Shown: piece by piece, positions 61,813 to 64,000 of the stretch
How the letters are laid out: each line of letters starts with the position of its first letter
Position numbering within the stretch: position 1 is the first letter of the stretch
From: Lutibacter litoralis
Lineage (GTDB): Bacteria; Bacteroidota; Bacteroidia; Flavobacteriales; Flavobacteriaceae
Length of the DNA: 64,000 bases
NCBI RefSeq assembly: GCF_014646675.1
Contig: NZ_BMNS01000005.1
Coordinates: forward strand, 25,293 to 89,292
Direction of reading: 5' to 3'
The notes under the pieces: generated by a model
The model's database searches: none
What the model was told of the DNA's origin: nothing
What the model saw: the letters and a program-made list of their open reading frames with translations, nothing else
Translations under genes and position numbers: made by a program

Positions 61813-63011
61813 AAGCATTATTTTATACAAAAGAATTTCCACCATATGTATACGGAGGAGCAGGAGTAGTTGTCGAATACTTAGCTAATGAATTAGAAAA
61901 ATTAATGGAAATTGATATAAAGTGTTTCGGTGATCAAGAATCAACTTCAGGAAACATGCACGTAAAAGGTTTTCCTTATAATAATCCAGTATTTGAGAAA
62001 TCAGACAATAAATTAAAAGCTGTATTTAATAGTCTGAATACTTGTCTTCATATGAATGCTGAAATTCTTGATGCCGATATAGTTCATTGTCATACTTGGT
62101 ATGCTCATTTTGCTGGAATTGTTGCAAAACTATGTTATGGAGTTCCATTGGTAATTACTACACATTCTTTAGAACCGCTAAGGCCTTGGAAAAGAGAACA
62201 ATTAGGAAGAGGTTATGATGCTTCGTCTTGGATTGAAAAAACTGCTATTGAGATGGCAGATGCTTTAATTGCGGTTTCAGAGGAAACAAAAGTTGATGTT
62301 CTGAATCATTTTAACGTTGATGAGAAAAAGGTTAAAGTTATTTACAATGGTATTAATCTTAGTGAATATAATGTAACTACTAAAACTTCAACTTTAGAGA
62401 GATATAACATAGATACTACTAAACCTTATGTGCTTTTTGTTGGTAGAATTACACGTCAAAAAGGAATAATTCATTTGGTAAATGCAATTAAATATATAGA
62501 TCCAGATACACAAATAGTTTTATGTGCTGGCGCTCCAGATACTCCTGAAATTGCAAAAGAAATGGAAGCGAGCGTAAATGAAGTTAAAAAAACAAGAAAC
62601 AATGTTATTTGGATAGACGAAATGTTGCCTAAAAAGGAGGTAATACAATTATACTCTCACGCCACTGTATTTTGTTGTCCTTCAATTTATGAACCATTTG
62701 GAATTATTAATATTGAAGCCATGGCTTGTAATACAGCAGTTGTAGCAAGTGCTGTTGGTGGAATTAAAGAAGTAGTTGTTAATGGAGAAACAGGTATTTT
62801 AATTCCTGTAGACCAACAAACTGAAGCGCCGTTTGAACCTATAAATCCAGATAAGTTTGCTAAAGATTTAGCATATGGAGTTAATTTGGTTATAAACAAT
62901 AAAGAATTGCGCAATAAAATGGAATTAAATGGACGAAAAAGAGTAGAAGAAAACTTTGATTGGGTAGCAATTGCAGCTCAAGTAGAAGAGCTTTATAAGT
63001 CGTTAATTTAA
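61809..63011 (+). CDS. glgA: Glycogen synthase, GT4 type
   Basis: This 400-residue GT-B glycosyltransferase of family GT4 is of the short GlgA/GlgM type rather than the 470-residue GT5 enzyme. The N-terminal KEFPPYVYGGAGVVVEYLANEL binds the acceptor and nucleotide. HCHTWYAHFAG and THSLEPLRPWK follow, then VLFVGRITRQKGI and the donor-site E-x7-E motif in YEPFGIINIEAMAC. It uses ADP-glucose (or UDP-glucose) to extend alpha-1,4-glucan, or makes maltose-1-phosphate in the GlgM variant. glgC follows 48 bp later, supporting an ADP-glucose role. Confidence 0.9.
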   Translation: MKALFYTKEFPPYVYGGAGVVVEYLANELEKLMEIDIKCFGDQESTSGNMHVKGFPYNNPVFEKSDNKLKAVFNSLNTCLHMNAEILDADIVHCHTWYAHFAGIVAKLCYGVPLVITTHSLEPLRPWKREQLGRGYDASSWIEKTAIEMADALIAVSEETKVDVLNHFNVDEKKVKVIYNGINLSEYNVTTKTSTLERYNIDTTKPYVLFVGRITRQKGIIHLVNAIKYIDPDTQIVLCAGAPDTPEIAKEMEASVNEVKKTRNNVIWIDEMLPKKEVIQLYSHATVFCCPSIYEPFGIINIEAMACNTAVVASAVGGIKEVVVNGETGILIPVDQQTEAPFEPINPDKFAKDLAYGVNLVINNKELRNKMELNGRKRVEENFDWVAIAAQVEELYKSLI

Positions 63012-63059
63012 CTCATGTTAAAGTACAAAAGAATATTTATAATAATAAAATAGTTAGTT

Positions 63060-64000
63060 ATGCCAAAGAAAAAAGTTTTATCCATTATTTTAGGAGGAGG
63101 ACAAGGATCAAGATTACATCCATTAACAGAAACAAGGTCTAAACCAGCAGTTCCAATTGCTGGTAAATACCGTTTAGTAGATATTCCAATTTCAAATTGT
63201 ATTAATTCAAGTTTAAAGCAAATATTTGTTTTAACACAGTTTAATTCAGCTTCTTTAAACAGGCATATTAAAAATACGTATCATTTTAGCTTTTTTAGTG
63301 AGGCTTTTGTTGATGTATTAGCTGCTGAACAAACTCCGGGAAATAAAGGTTGGTTTCAAGGTACAGCAGATGCTGTTCGCCAAAGTATGCATCATTTTTT
63401 AAGACATGATTTTGATTATGCACTTATTTTATCTGGAGATCAATTATATCAAATGGATTTTGAAGAAATGGTTAAAGCCCATGTTAAAGCAAAAGCATCT
63501 ATTTCAATTGCAACAATTCCTGTAAATGCTAAAGATGCTACATCATTTGGAATTTTAAAAGCAAATGATAATAATAGAATTACATCTTTTATAGAAAAAC
63601 CAGATGAATCGTTATTACCAGATTGGACATCGGATGTAAGTGAAAATATGAAAGCTGAAGGGAGAAATTATTTAGCTTCTATGGGTATTTATATATTTAA
63701 TAGAGATTTATTGGTTAAATTAATGGAAAACCCAGATACTATTGATTTTGGAAAAGAAATTATACCACAATCCATTGATGAGCATTTAACATTAAGTTAC
63801 CAATATGAAGGTTACTGGACAGATATTGGTAATATAGACTCTTTCTTTGAAGCAAATTTAGGGTTAACAGATGATTTTCCTAAGTTTGATTTATATAGTA
63901 AGAAAAGACGTATATATACACATGCTAGAATGTTACCTACAACAAAAATTTCTGGAACAATTTTAGATAAAACAGTTATAGCCGATGGTTGTATTATTAA
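63060..64000 (+). CDS. glgC: Glucose-1-phosphate adenylyltransferase, cut by the window end
   Basis: GlgC makes ADP-glucose from ATP and glucose-1-phosphate, the regulated first step of glycogen synthesis. From the ATG at 63060 (MPKKKVLSIILGGGQGSRL) 313 of about 420 residues are visible. The nucleotidyltransferase loop GGGQGSRLHPLT is at 12-23, then SKPAVPIAGKYRLVDIPISNC, GTADAVRQ, ILSGDQLYQMD, SFIEKP and YWTDIGNIDSFFEANL. The beginning of the C-terminal left-handed beta-helix is also seen. The rest lies beyond the window. Confidence 0.95.
   Translation, partial: MPKKKVLSIILGGGQGSRLHPLTETRSKPAVPIAGKYRLVDIPISNCINSSLKQIFVLTQFNSASLNRHIKNTYHFSFFSEAFVDVLAAEQTPGNKGWFQGTADAVRQSMHHFLRHDFDYALILSGDQLYQMDFEEMVKAHVKAKASISIATIPVNAKDATSFGILKANDNNRITSFIEKPDESLLPDWTSDVSENMKAEGRNYLASMGIYIFNRDLLVKLMENPDTIDFGKEIIPQSIDEHLTLSYQYEGYWTDIGNIDSFFEANLGLTDDFPKFDLYSKKRRIYTHARMLPTTKISGTILDKTVIADGCII

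Noticed and set aside
1-64000. Mobile elements, prophage, CRISPR, tRNA or rRNA
   Set aside because: No transposase, integrase, cas gene, regular repeat-spacer pattern or tRNA-like cloverleaf was seen on reading; a tRNAscan and ISfinder search would settle it.

Overview
The window is low-GC DNA (about 30% by eye) from a Bacteroidota genome, almost certainly a member of the Flavobacteriaceae. Supporting signs are the gliding-motility gene gldI, a DnaJ with a reduced zinc finger, a cyclophilin-FKBP fusion, DUF4290, head-GIN and DUF4097-type genes, many short-lipobox lipoproteins, promoters of the TANNTTTG type and almost no recognisable Shine-Dalgarno sequences. I see no phage, insertion sequence, CRISPR array, rRNA or tRNA. 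Both edges cut genes, and the first 33 bases carry an Illumina P5 adapter, so the left edge is an assembly artefact or contig end.

Layout. 1-4.3 kb (minus): surface-polysaccharide genes, with a truncated nucleotide-sugar dehydrogenase and the complete dTDP-L-rhamnose set rfbA, rfbC, rfbD, rfbB. 4.3-5.0 kb: a long spacer with one possible 49-residue ORF. 5.0-9.2 kb (plus): udk, a FtsB/DivIC-like protein, methylmalonyl-CoA mutase small subunit, a strikingly contracted large-subunit-like protein of 205 residues, and a stand-alone divergent trpB. 9.3-17.6 kb (minus): a DPP-IV peptidase, an EEP-family membrane phosphodiesterase, two tandem rhomboids, mutL, a small membrane protein, ribH and a TPR membrane protein. 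17.7-20.7 kb: recF and a DUF721/DciA-like gene, convergent with ndk and a PhoD-like phosphatase. 20.7-24.8 kb (plus): nrnA, gldI, an FKBP lipoprotein, a cyclophilin-FKBP fusion and a PAP2 phosphatase. 24.7-30.7 kb (minus): a membrane glycosylation cluster with two GT39 and two GT2 enzymes and a tandem LAB_N protein, probably modifying lipid A or another envelope glycolipid.

30.8-40.3 kb holds the most intriguing arrangement: two paralogous operons, each an ECF sigma factor, a one-helix anti-sigma-like protein and a secreted DUF4097-type beta-solenoid protein, facing each other in mirror image. The second also has a head-GIN protein. Between them lie cysS, yidD, lgt and a lipoprotein homologue of PNGase F with all its catalytic residues. 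40.5-50.9 kb: lon, purL, pepT, two lipoproteins and a patatin. 51.0-58.5 kb: a multi-helix membrane protein with intramembrane histidines, a UvrD/PcrA helicase, DUF4290, murA (Asp in place of the fosfomycin-target Cys), and grpE-dnaJ behind a sigma-54-like promoter. 58.7-64.0 kb: the RNase P RNA gene, aconitase, glycogen synthase and a truncated glgC.

Most of the window is core metabolism and information processing. Candidates for less-described biology are the mirrored ECF/DUF4097 modules, the contracted mutase protein, the lipid-anchored PNGase F, and a nested 98-nt hairpin between two convergent genes.
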